NCBI GenBank assembly: GCA_036386455.1
Contig: DASVVS010000057.1
Location: 1 to 64,000 of the forward strand
From: AC-37 sp036386455
GTDB lineage: Bacteria; Actinomycetota; Thermoleophilia; Solirubrobacterales; Thermoleophilaceae
Direction of reading: 5' to 3'
DNA: 64,000 nucleotides
Below the pieces are notes generated by a model. It had not been told where the DNA came from and did not search any database. It saw only the letters and a program-made list of their open reading frames with translations. Below are positions 49,838 to 57,937 of the stretch, in pieces. Numbering within the stretch: the stretch's first letter is position 1; each line of letters begins with the position of its first letter. A program made the position numbers and the translations under genes.

Positions 49838-51188
49838 CCGCGCTCCTCCCCGCAACCTCGGCTCCGGCTCCGGTGGCGATCCGGCCGGCGCAGTCGCGCG
49901 CGGCCCGGAAGCACGCCTCGATCGACGCGCCGCGCAGGTAGTCGCCGGCCAGCTCGAGCCCGCCGACGCGGCCGACCGCGGAATGCACGCGCTCGAGGAA
50001 GTCGCCGTAGCGCGGCAGGTACGCGCAGTAGCCGTGCGACCAGCTCCGGTGCACGAAGTCGCGCCGTCGCGCCGCCGCCACCGGCAGGAAGCGGCCCAGC
50101 TGCGCCTCGGCCAGCTCGAGCAGGCTCTCGGGGCCGGTGCCGGCCGCCAGCGCCTCGCGCGCCGCCCGGCCGCTGAACGTGTAGCGCACCAGGTTCAGGT
50201 CGGACACGCCGTAGGCGCCGGCGTTGCTCACCGGCTCGGTCGCGTCGAACACCACGCCGCGCACCTCGGGCGTGAAGACCGGCCGGTCGTACTCGGCCAG
50301 GATCACGGCGGCCGGGAAGTAGCGCACGCGCGCGAGGTCGGCCGCGAGGGCCGGGTCGGCGTCCTCGATCAGGCTCGCGGCGGCCCCGGCCGGCACGGCC
50401 AGCGCCACGCCGTCGTAGTGGAGCTCCTCGGGCTCGCCGCCGTTCACCGAGGCGCGCACGCCGGCCACGCGCCCGTCGCGCACGAGCAGCGACCGCACCT
50501 GCACGCCGGTCCGCACCGCGTGCGCCGCCGCGAAGTCGTCGATCAGCCGGCCGACGCCGTTCGTGAGCTGGTCGTAGGTGTCGAGGACCATCCCGAGGTT
50601 GCTGCCGAAGTTGCCGAGGTACACCTCGTCGGGCTCGGCGCCGTTCATGCGCACGGTCATGGGCCGCACGATCCCCTGGGCGAAGCGGTGGCTGAAGTAC
50701 TCGGCGAGCGGACGGTCGTCGCTGCGGCGGCCGATCTCCGTGAACTCGGCCGAGCCGAGGAAGCGGTTCTCGTCGGCCGCCTTCACGCGGCGCGCGAGGC
50801 CGGCGAAGCGCAGGCCGTCGCGCGGGGTCATCTGCCGGGCCACGCCCACGAGGCCGCGGATCCGCTTGGTGGAGTCGAAGGTGCGCAGCCGGCCGTCCAC
50901 CGCGCGCGAGCTGTTGATCCCGAACGGCTCGAACGGGTGGTCGCCGTGCACGCGCGCGAACTCGCGGAAGAGGTCGTAGCGGCGGCCGATGTTCTTGCCG
51001 CCGAAGGTGATCTCGTGGTCGCCCAGCGTGCCCGACTGACTGCGCCCGCCGAGCCGGTCCGAGGCCTCCAGCAGCTCGGCCTCGACGCCCGCGCGGGAGA
51101 GCATCCACGCGGTCGCCATGCCCGACATGCCGCCGCCGACCACGGCCCAGCGCCCTGCGGTCGAGGTGGCCGGCGCCGTCGCCGTCAT
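49824..51188 (-). CDS. FAD-dependent amine-oxidase-fold oxidoreductase
   Basis: The 454-residue protein has the Rossmann dinucleotide motif VVGGGMSGMATAW (15-27), the GGR motif LGGRSQSG and a C-terminal LAGDYL. It resembles protoporphyrinogen oxidase, phytoene desaturase and related enzymes that remove hydrogens from hydrophobic substrates. In this operon it might desaturate the acyl chain. It has no signal peptide and ends 14 bases inside fabG. Coupling to the AfsA-like gene is by ATGA overlap. Confidence 0.82.
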   Translation of the reverse strand: MTATAPATSTAGRWAVVGGGMSGMATAWMLSRAGVEAELLEASDRLGGRSQSGTLGDHEITFGGKNIGRRYDLFREFARVHGDHPFEPFGINSSRAVDGRLRTFDSTKRIRGLVGVARQMTPRDGLRFAGLARRVKAADENRFLGSAEFTEIGRRSDDRPLAEYFSHRFAQGIVRPMTVRMNGAEPDEVYLGNFGSNLGMVLDTYDQLTNGVGRLIDDFAAAHAVRTGVQVRSLLVRDGRVAGVRASVNGGEPEELHYDGVALAVPAGAAASLIEDADPALAADLARVRYFPAAVILAEYDRPVFTPEVRGVVFDATEPVSNAGAYGVSDLNLVRYTFSGRAAREALAAGTGPESLLELAEAQLGRFLPVAAARRRDFVHRSWSHGYCAYLPRYGDFLERVHSAVGRVGGLELAGDYLRGASIEACFRAARDCAGRIATGAGAEVAGRSAGGPR

Positions 51189-52213
51189 GACCCGCCCGGG
51201 AACGCGAGCTCCAGCGTCCCCTCCCCCAGCTGCTTGCCGAGCTGCGACATCGTGAGCCGCGCCGTGACCGTCGTGGCGCCGTCCGCGCTCTCCGGCTCCT
51301 CGAGGTCCACGTCGCAGCCGATCGCCGGCTCGAGCTCCGCGTAGCGCCCGTAGGCGGCGCGGCAGCGCGTGACCACCGCCGCGCCGGGGTCGAGCCCGAT
51401 CGCCCCCGCGGCCGAGGCGACCGCCGCCTGGCGCATCGCCTCGACCAGCAGCATCGCCGGCACGTGGTCGAGCGGGTGGTCGAAGAAGGTGTGGTGCGTC
51501 TGGTTGACCACCACCTGCGCCCGCAGCCGGCGCGGGTCGCCATCGGGGGCGACGGGCGGCGTGATCACCACGTTCGCCGGATCACGCCGCCCGACCTCCC
51601 GGGGGAGTGCGGCATCGGCCGGGCCCGGGCCCGGCTGGAAGTCGCCGCGCGGCCGCTGCCTGCGCCGCAGCAGGCGGTACATGCGGTCGTTCATGAAGCC
51701 GCCCATGCCGGCGATCGCCATGACCGGGCGCCCGTCGAGGTACACGTCGCCGCCCAGGCGCAGGCTCACCAGCTCGCCCTTGATGTAGCGCCAGTCGGAG
51801 GTGAGCGAGTGCCCGACGAGCCGCGTGGGCTCGGGCCCGACCCGCAGCCCCTCGCGGTCGTGCACGGTCAGGCTCAGCTCGCCGAGCACGAACTGGCTCT
51901 CGCGCGGGACCCGCGCCAGCTCGTGGACGCCGAGCGTCACGCCCTGGCGCCCCGCCTCGAGGATCGCCATCGCGTCGTGCAGGCCGTGCTCGGTGTCGTT
52001 GAAGAGCCGGTGCGCGCGCGGTAGCTGCGCCGCGAACGCGAACTCGTCGTCGCCGAGCGGCTTCAGGTCCGTGAGCAGCACCTGCTCGATGGCCGCCTTG
52101 TGCACGAGGTCGCGCGGCATGGCGCGCTCAAAGGTCAGCCCGTAGCCGGCCTCGACTGCCCCCTCGGCGGGGGCGCCCGGCGCCGGGCGGATGGGCGAGA
52201 CCGAGCCCGTCAT
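51185..52213 (-). CDS. AfsA-type double hotdog protein
   Basis: The 342-residue protein has the two tandem hotdog repeats of the A-factor biosynthesis family. The first has LVHKAAIEQVLLTD, PRAHRLFND and ILEAGRQGV (about 36-92). The second has HTFFDHPLDHVPAMLLVEAMRQAA (about 244-267). AfsA condenses a 3-oxoacyl thioester with dihydroxyacetone phosphate to make gamma-butyrolactone signals. No TetR-type receptor gene lies nearby, so it may instead act as a cluster-specific condensing or dehydrating enzyme. ATGA overlaps link it to both neighbours. Confidence 0.8.
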   Translation of the reverse strand: MTGSVSPIRPAPGAPAEGAVEAGYGLTFERAMPRDLVHKAAIEQVLLTDLKPLGDDEFAFAAQLPRAHRLFNDTEHGLHDAMAILEAGRQGVTLGVHELARVPRESQFVLGELSLTVHDREGLRVGPEPTRLVGHSLTSDWRYIKGELVSLRLGGDVYLDGRPVMAIAGMGGFMNDRMYRLLRRRQRPRGDFQPGPGPADAALPREVGRRDPANVVITPPVAPDGDPRRLRAQVVVNQTHHTFFDHPLDHVPAMLLVEAMRQAAVASAAGAIGLDPGAAVVTRCRAAYGRYAELEPAIGCDVDLEEPESADGATTVTARLTMSQLGKQLGEGTLELAFPGGS

Positions 52214-53298
52214 GCCGCCACCGGCCGCGCGGCCCCGGCCAGCCACGCCTCCATCGCCCGCGTGCCGCTCTCCTCCAGCTCGCGCACGCGGTCCATCCGC
52301 GCGAGCCCGGCCCGGTGCGCCTCGAGTGGGTCCTCGCCGGCCCGCACGCGCACGGTCTCCGCCAGCGCGTGGTACGCGTCGGCCAGCTCGCGGTAGATCG
52401 CGCCCGTCGCGCGCAGCCGCTCGTCGCCCAGCAGCTCCGCCGCCTCCTCCAGGAACGTCGCGTGGAACGCGCGGTAGTACGCGCCGCCCGTGCCGGCGCG
52501 CTCGATCAGCACGTAGAGCAGCTTCATCGTGCGCTTGAGCCGCTCGCCGTACTTCTCCGGCCAGCGCGCGTAGCTCTCGGCGAGCGCCTCCACCCCGCGC
52601 AGCCCCTGGTGGTAGGGGTGCTCGATCGCGCCGTCGAGGATCGACCAGATCCGCTGCTCCGGCTCGCGCATCGTGGCCACCGCGCGGCGCAGCCCGGCCT
52701 CCACCGCCTCGCGCAGCGGCGGCAGCTCCTCCGGGAAGCGCATCACCCAGGTCGTGTGCCGCGGCGGCACCGGGAACGCGAACTCGCTGCGCGCGGCGGC
52801 GAGCGAGTCGAGCGACGTCGTCTGGAGCTCGTCGAAGTCGTGGTCGGCCACCGACGCCGTGCCCGCGGCCTCGTCGTAGCCCGTGACGACCACGTCGTGG
52901 CGCGTGTTGTCCATGCGCACGCGCTGGTAGTCGAGCCGCTTCATGTTGGCCCAGACCATCGTCGGGCGCCCCGCGTCGACCTCGTCGCGGACCCACGCCC
53001 AGCCCAGCTCGGGGTCGTCGGTCTCGCGGCGGTCGAGGGCGATGCCGAGGTGCGTGCACACGTCGGACTCGAGCCCCTCCGAGCGCCCGTTCATGTAGAA
53101 GGGGACGTCGATGTCGGGGTTGTCCGGCGGCACCACGTCGTCGGCGAAGGCGAACGCCAGCGCCCCGGCCAGCCCGAAGACCGTCCCCTCCGTCAGGGGG
53201 CGGTCCGAGTACGACAGCCGGTGGTACTCGAGCAGGTCGCGCACGGCGGACGACCCGCAGTGGCCGCCCTTGCGATGTGGAAGGTCGAGCTCAGGCAC
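52210..53298 (-). CDS. BtrH-like acyltransferase (C39-like fold)
   Basis: The 362-residue product has a BtrH N-terminal domain. The nucleophile is C14 in KGGHCGSSA and the histidine is H134 in DNTRHDVVVTGYD, a cysteine-peptidase-like pair. BtrH transfers an acyl group from an ACP to an amine in butirosin synthesis, so this enzyme may release the acyl chain from ACP onto an acceptor. The second half (180-362, DUF4872-like) is helical. The start is GTG. It is the first gene of the fourteen-gene operon. I see no strong -10 in the 138 bases upstream. Confidence 0.8.
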   Translation of the reverse strand: MPELDLPHRKGGHCGSSAVRDLLEYHRLSYSDRPLTEGTVFGLAGALAFAFADDVVPPDNPDIDVPFYMNGRSEGLESDVCTHLGIALDRRETDDPELGWAWVRDEVDAGRPTMVWANMKRLDYQRVRMDNTRHDVVVTGYDEAAGTASVADHDFDELQTTSLDSLAAARSEFAFPVPPRHTTWVMRFPEELPPLREAVEAGLRRAVATMREPEQRIWSILDGAIEHPYHQGLRGVEALAESYARWPEKYGERLKRTMKLLYVLIERAGTGGAYYRAFHATFLEEAAELLGDERLRATGAIYRELADAYHALAETVRVRAGEDPLEAHRAGLARMDRVRELEESGTRAMEAWLAGAARPVAA

Positions 53299-53436
53299 TC
53301 GGACCGGGAGGCTCCGGCCGCGACTGGCGCGTCACAACCGGCCGCGGATCGAAGACCCCCCGCTCTGTGGCCATCCCCCCCCGTAGAGGGGTGAGTCGGC
53401 CGAAAAAGCGGGCGGAAGCGGGCCCGTCCTGCTGCA

Positions 53437-54975
53437 GTGACCCGAGTGCCGGACTCGCCGAAGCAGCAGAGAGGGGTCACGCGCCGCACGGTGGTGGCGG
53501 GCGCGGGCGCCCTGGGCGCCGCCGCCGTCGCCGAGAGCGCCGCCGCGCGGGTGCCGCTGCGCGCCGCGAGGAAGCGGCCGCGCCGGGTGGACGTGGCGAT
53601 CGTCGGCGCCGGGCTCTCCGGCATCGCGGCGGCGCGCGAGCTCGTGAAGGCCGGCCGCTCCACGATCGTCCTCGAGGCCCAGAACAAGGTGGGCGGGCGG
53701 GCCTACAGCACGCCGGTGACCCCCGGCTCCCCCTTCTCCATCGAACGCGGCGGCGAGGGCCTGCAGCAGTTCCACACCCAGCAGCAGATGGTCGCCTTCG
53801 CGCGTGACGTGGGCATCGAGCCCTTCAAGTACAAGCCGACCGGCAGCAACGTCTTCTACCGCAACGGCAGCCGCGGGCTCTACGACCGCAACGGCCCGTT
53901 CGGCCGCATCCCGCCGGACGCCAACGGCGTCGCGGAGGGCCTGAAGGCCTCCGTGCAGATGGAGCAGATGGCGGCCGAGCTGCCCCCCGACCGGCCGTGG
54001 ACCCACCCGCGCGCCGAGGAATGGGACAGCCAGACGTTCGAGACCTGGCAGCAGAACAACAACGTGAGCGAGGGCGGCGACTTCCTGCTCGACCTCGGCT
54101 CCGACCTGTTCATCGGCTGCGAGTCGAGTGACCTGTCGCTGCTCTGCACCCTGGCGCTCGTCGCGCGCTTCGGGACCGAGCCGGAGGTGCCCCAGCAGAC
54201 CAAGCTCGGCACGATGATCGACACGACCGGCACCGTGCGCTTCCCCGGGGGCGTGCAGCAGGTCGCCGTGCGCCACGCGGAGCGCCTCGGCATGGGCAAG
54301 CGCGTGTTCCTCAACACGCCGGTCCGCCGGATCGAGCACGACCGCAAGGGCGTGACGGTCACCTCCGACCGCCTCACGGTCAGCGCCAAGCGCGTGATCG
54401 TGGCCCTGCCGCACTGGGTCAGCCGCAAGATCGACTACCGGCCGATCCTGCCGCCATGGCGCGCGCTGCTGCTGCAGCGCTTCCCGATGGGGTCGGTCAT
54501 CAAGACCCACGCGGTCTACGACAAGCCCTTCTGGCGCGAGGACGGCCTGACGGGCGAGGCGTTCTCCGACGCGTCGCCGCTGCGCTTCTGCTCCGACGAG
54601 ACGGCGAACCACCCGAACGCGCCCGGCGTGATCTACGGGATCATCGCGGGGGCCGACGCGCGGGTGTGGATCCAGCGCTCCCTCGCCGAGCGCAGGGCGG
54701 CCGTGATCGACAACCTCGTCACGTTCTTCGGCGAGCGCGCGCGCAACCCGATCAACTACGTGGACATGCCGTGGGCGGCCGACCCGTGGTCGGGCGGCGC
54801 CTACTCGGCCTACACGCCGCCCGGCGTGCTGTTCGACTACGGCGACGCGATCGCCGAGCCGGTCGGGCGGATCCACTGGGCCGGCGCGGAGTCGGCGCTG
54901 CGCTGGACGGGATCGCTGGAGGGCGCCGTGCTGGCCGGCGTCGCCGCGGCGAAGGAGGCCCTCGGTGCCCTCTGA
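53437..54975 (+). CDS. Exported flavin monoamine-oxidase-like enzyme (first of two)
   Basis: The 512-residue product has a probable Tat signal (TRRTVVAGAGALGAAAVA, near 15-32). The FAD-binding motif is VAIVGAGLSGIAAARE (about 50-65), followed by GGRAYS. The C-terminal motif WAGAESALRWTGSLEGA includes the flavin contact region of amine oxidases. Substrates could be polyamines, amino acids or aromatic amines. Its 3' end overlaps a paralogue by 11 bases. The GTG at 53437 is chosen; another GTG lies three codons downstream. Confidence 0.85.
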   Translation: MTRVPDSPKQQRGVTRRTVVAGAGALGAAAVAESAAARVPLRAARKRPRRVDVAIVGAGLSGIAAARELVKAGRSTIVLEAQNKVGGRAYSTPVTPGSPFSIERGGEGLQQFHTQQQMVAFARDVGIEPFKYKPTGSNVFYRNGSRGLYDRNGPFGRIPPDANGVAEGLKASVQMEQMAAELPPDRPWTHPRAEEWDSQTFETWQQNNNVSEGGDFLLDLGSDLFIGCESSDLSLLCTLALVARFGTEPEVPQQTKLGTMIDTTGTVRFPGGVQQVAVRHAERLGMGKRVFLNTPVRRIEHDRKGVTVTSDRLTVSAKRVIVALPHWVSRKIDYRPILPPWRALLLQRFPMGSVIKTHAVYDKPFWREDGLTGEAFSDASPLRFCSDETANHPNAPGVIYGIIAGADARVWIQRSLAERRAAVIDNLVTFFGERARNPINYVDMPWAADPWSGGAYSAYTPPGVLFDYGDAIAEPVGRIHWAGAESALRWTGSLEGAVLAGVAAAKEALGAL

Positions 54976-56401
54976 GCGAGTGACGCGGCGGGAGATCCTG
55001 GCCGCGAAGACCAAGAAGAAGCCGAAGAAGAAGAAGAGCAGCGTCAAGCGCGTGGACGTGGCGGTCGTCGGCGCCGGCCTCTCCGGGCTCGCGGCCGCGC
55101 GCGACGTGCTGAAGTCCGGCCGCTCCGTCCTGGTGCTCGAGGCGCAGAACCGCGTCGGCGGGCGGACCGAGAGCCAGCCGTTCCGCGACGCCTACGTGGA
55201 GCACGGGGGCGTCTTCCTGATCGACGAGGAGCGCGAGCGCGAGCTGATCAAGATCGCGCGCGAGCTGAAGATCGGCGTGATCGACCTCGAGCCGAAGGGC
55301 GACCACCTCTACCACCGCGACGGCAACCTCGTCCGCTACAACCGCAACGGGCCGACCGGCCGCCTGCCGATCACACCGGCCGCGGCGCCCGAGGTGCTCG
55401 CGTTCTCGCAGCTCCTGGAGCAGCGCATCCGCGAGGTGCCGCCGGACCGGCCCTGGGCCGGGCCCACCGCGGTCGAGCTCGACAGCCAGACCTTCGCCAG
55501 CTTCCGCGACGCGAACATGGTGAGCCGCGACGCGAAGTGGGTGATCGACACGATCACCGAGACGCTAACCGGCAACGAGCCGCGCGACCTGTCGCTGCTC
55601 GACCTGTGCAAGCTGGTGGCGGGCGCCGAGGGCCTGACCGCCCAGCAGGTGGTCGAGGAGTCCGGGCTGCACCGCTTCGACGGCGGCTCCCAGGCGATCT
55701 CGGTCGGCATGGCCAAGAAGCTAGGCAAGCGCGTGATCCTCAACTCGCCGGTGCGGCGGATCGAGCAGCGCGGCCGCAAGGTCACGCTCACGAGCGACCG
55801 CGCCACGGTGATCGCCCGCAGCGTGATCGTCGCGATCCCGCCGTTCCTCACCACGCGCATCGACTGGGACCCGCTGCTGCCGCCCCAGCGCGTGCAGCTC
55901 TCCCAGCGCGTGCCGAACGCGACCGTCTTCCGCATCAGCGTCGGCTACGAGACGCCGTTCTGGTACGACGACGGCCTGACCGGCGAGGTCTGGTACGACA
56001 ACGAGCCGCTGCGCTTCGCCTGGGACGTGACCCCGCCCGACAAGCGGCTCGGCCAGCTCACCGCGTTCATCAACGGCGCGGCGGCGCGGCGCTGGTGCCG
56101 CCGCTCGGCCGCCGAGCGCCGCGCGGGGATCATCGACAACCTCGTGACCGCGTTCGGCGAGCGAGCGCGGAAGCCGCTCTACCTGTTCGAGAAGGGCTGG
56201 TCGTTCACCGAGTGGACCGCGAGCTGCCAGTACGGGGTCTTCCCGCCCGGCGTGCTGACCGGCTACGGCGAGTCGCTGCGGCCCTCGCACGGGCGCGTGC
56301 ACTGGGCGGGCACCGAGGTGGCCACCGAGTGGGCGGCGTCGATGGAGGGTGCGGTGCGCGCCGGCCAGTCGGCGGCGAAGGCTGCGCTCGCGCAGCTCTA
56401 G
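54965..56401 (+). CDS. Flavin monoamine-oxidase-like enzyme (second of two)
   Basis: A 478-residue paralogue of the preceding protein with VAVVGAGLSGLAAARD, GGRTES and WAGTEVATEWAASMEGA. Instead of a Tat signal it has a short N-terminus, MPSERVTRREILAAKT followed by a Lys-rich run (KKKPKKKK). The twin-arginine start may be the remains of a signal whose hydrophobic core was lost. The pair are therefore probably located in different compartments. The GTG start lies inside the end of the first gene, so they are co-translated. Confidence 0.83.
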   Translation: MPSERVTRREILAAKTKKKPKKKKSSVKRVDVAVVGAGLSGLAAARDVLKSGRSVLVLEAQNRVGGRTESQPFRDAYVEHGGVFLIDEERERELIKIARELKIGVIDLEPKGDHLYHRDGNLVRYNRNGPTGRLPITPAAAPEVLAFSQLLEQRIREVPPDRPWAGPTAVELDSQTFASFRDANMVSRDAKWVIDTITETLTGNEPRDLSLLDLCKLVAGAEGLTAQQVVEESGLHRFDGGSQAISVGMAKKLGKRVILNSPVRRIEQRGRKVTLTSDRATVIARSVIVAIPPFLTTRIDWDPLLPPQRVQLSQRVPNATVFRISVGYETPFWYDDGLTGEVWYDNEPLRFAWDVTPPDKRLGQLTAFINGAAARRWCRRSAAERRAGIIDNLVTAFGERARKPLYLFEKGWSFTEWTASCQYGVFPPGVLTGYGESLRPSHGRVHWAGTEVATEWAASMEGAVRAGQSAAKAALAQL

Positions 56402-56419
56402 TACGGTCCACTGCTCAGC

Positions 56420-57301
56420 ATGGCTGGAGTGCGATTGACCGGGAGCGTCGCGCTGGTGACCGGAGCCTCGAGCGGCATCGGCCGCTCGCTCGCGCGGGAG
56501 CTGGCGGCGCGCGGTGCGACCGTGGCGATCACCGCCCGGCGCGAGCATCTGCTGGAGGAGCTGGCCGGCGAGATCGAGGCCTCGGGCGCCCGGCGCCCGG
56601 GCGTGTTCGTGGCGGACCTGTCGGAGCGCGGCGCGGCGGCGTCGCTCGCCGAGCGCGTGGCCGCCGAGCTCGGGCCGGTCGACGTGCTCGTGAACAACGC
56701 CGGCGTGAGCGTGCACGGGCTGCAGTGCGCGCTAGGCGACCGCGACGAGGCGCGCGAGATGTTCGAGACCGACTTCTGGAGCCCGCTCGCGCTCGTGAGC
56801 GCGCTGGCGCCGTCGATGCGCGCGCGCGGCGGCGGCGCGGTGCTCAACGTCACGTCGATGATCCAGGTCTCGCCGTTCCCGCAGCTCGGGCACACGTGCG
56901 CGGTGAAGGCGGCGCTCGGGATCACGACGCAGGTCCTGCGGATCGAGCTCGACGGCAGCGGTGTGAACGTGATCGAGGCGATCCTCGGAGCGATCGACAC
57001 GCCCGGCTCGGCCGAGACGCGACTGCTGCGCGGCGGCGACAAGTGGCTCGACGGCTCCGGCCTCGGCGACGCCGACGAGGCCGCCCGCGCGATGGTCCGC
57101 GCGATCGAGCGCGGCCAGGAGACCGTGATCTACCCGCGCAAGCTCGCGGCGGTCTACTCGCTGCCCGGGCTCGGAAGGCGCTTCTCGCGCCGTTTCTCGC
57201 GAGTAGTGGACGCTGACGACGACACGGTGCGCCTAGGCGGCTCGTCGGGCGATCCGGAGAACCGGGCCAAGCGGGAGAGCTGGGAGGCGAGCCGGCGCTA
57301 G
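56420..57301 (+). CDS. SDR-family oxidoreductase with altered active site
   Basis: The 293-residue classical SDR has TGASSGIG (14-21), NNAG (92-95), S146 and K163. The catalytic tyrosine position is threonine: HTCAVK replaces Y-x-x-x-K with T159-x3-K163. About 45 residues of basic C-terminal tail follow the domain. Loss of the tyrosine suggests weak or altered catalysis, or a binding role. It lies 18 bases after the second amine oxidase and probably belongs to the same transcript. Confidence 0.78.
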   Translation: MAGVRLTGSVALVTGASSGIGRSLARELAARGATVAITARREHLLEELAGEIEASGARRPGVFVADLSERGAAASLAERVAAELGPVDVLVNNAGVSVHGLQCALGDRDEAREMFETDFWSPLALVSALAPSMRARGGGAVLNVTSMIQVSPFPQLGHTCAVKAALGITTQVLRIELDGSGVNVIEAILGAIDTPGSAETRLLRGGDKWLDGSGLGDADEAARAMVRAIERGQETVIYPRKLAAVYSLPGLGRRFSRRFSRVVDADDDTVRLGGSSGDPENRAKRESWEASRR

Positions 57302-57359
57302 GGGCGTTCGCTGCGACCGCAGCGCCGACCGCTGGCCGGCCGACACGTACGGAGCCGCA

Positions 57360-57671
57360 CTAGCACGCGGTCGCGTGCGCCAGCGCCTGACAGATCGCAC
57401 TCATCCGCGTTGCATCGAGCTTGGTGATCGGCCTCGTGAGAAGCGCCTGAGGCACCGTCCGGAGGTTGTCGAGACTCACGGCACACTCGACCGGCATCCC
57501 GTCTGCCGGTCCGATCTCGACTTCGGTGCCGATGCCGCGAACGCTCCGGGTCACAAGTGCAACGACAACGTTGCGCAGGCGCGGAAGCGCATCGTCCCGA
57601 GTAAGAACGACAACCGGCCGGCGACCTTCATCTTCGAGCTTCAGCCAGCGGACCTCGCCGCGAGCTACCAC
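57360..57671 (-). CDS. MazF/PemK-type toxin
   Basis: A 103-residue protein with the MazF fold pattern: GEVRWLKLEDEGRRPVVVLTRD at the start, RNVVVALVTRSVRG in the middle and VSLDNLRTVP near residue 70. MazF toxins are ribonucleases that cut mRNA at specific sequences. The length and motif order are right for an active toxin. It overlaps the upstream antitoxin-like gene by seven bases, the standard arrangement. DNA here is less GC-rich than the neighbours. Confidence 0.85.
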   Translation of the reverse strand: MVARGEVRWLKLEDEGRRPVVVLTRDDALPRLRNVVVALVTRSVRGIGTEVEIGPADGMPVECAVSLDNLRTVPQALLTRPITKLDATRMSAICQALAHATAC

Positions 57672-57856
57672 TGCTCTTCGCGGATCGCCTCACGCGCGTT
57701 GGACAGGGCCCAGGCGTCTTCGACCGCACCTGCGTCCTCCGCCCGCGCCCACTGCCGGACGGCTTCTCGCTCGCGCTCCAGCAATACGAGTGCGGCTTCG
57801 ATCTCGGCCTCGTCGAGCTGGTCGACCAGGCGATGAAGCTTCTCGCGCGGCGTCAT
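57665..57856 (-). CDS. Probable antitoxin of the MazF-type toxin
   Basis: A 63-residue, acidic, mostly helical protein (MTPREKLHRLVDQLDEAEIEAALV) directly upstream of and overlapping the toxin gene. No ribbon-helix-helix or AbrB motif is clear. Similar short helical proteins are common partners of MazF-like toxins in actinobacteria. TAGAGT on the minus strand lies nine bases before the ATG and may be its -10. Confidence 0.7.
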   Translation of the reverse strand: MTPREKLHRLVDQLDEAEIEAALVLLEREREAVRQWARAEDAGAVEDAWALSNAREAIREEQW

Positions 57857-57937
57857 CCGCCCAAGACTCTAATGCGCTGCGGGCAGCGGTGGCGTAGTTG
57901 CTTGACGACGCCGTGCGACCTACGGGGTCAGACCCCT

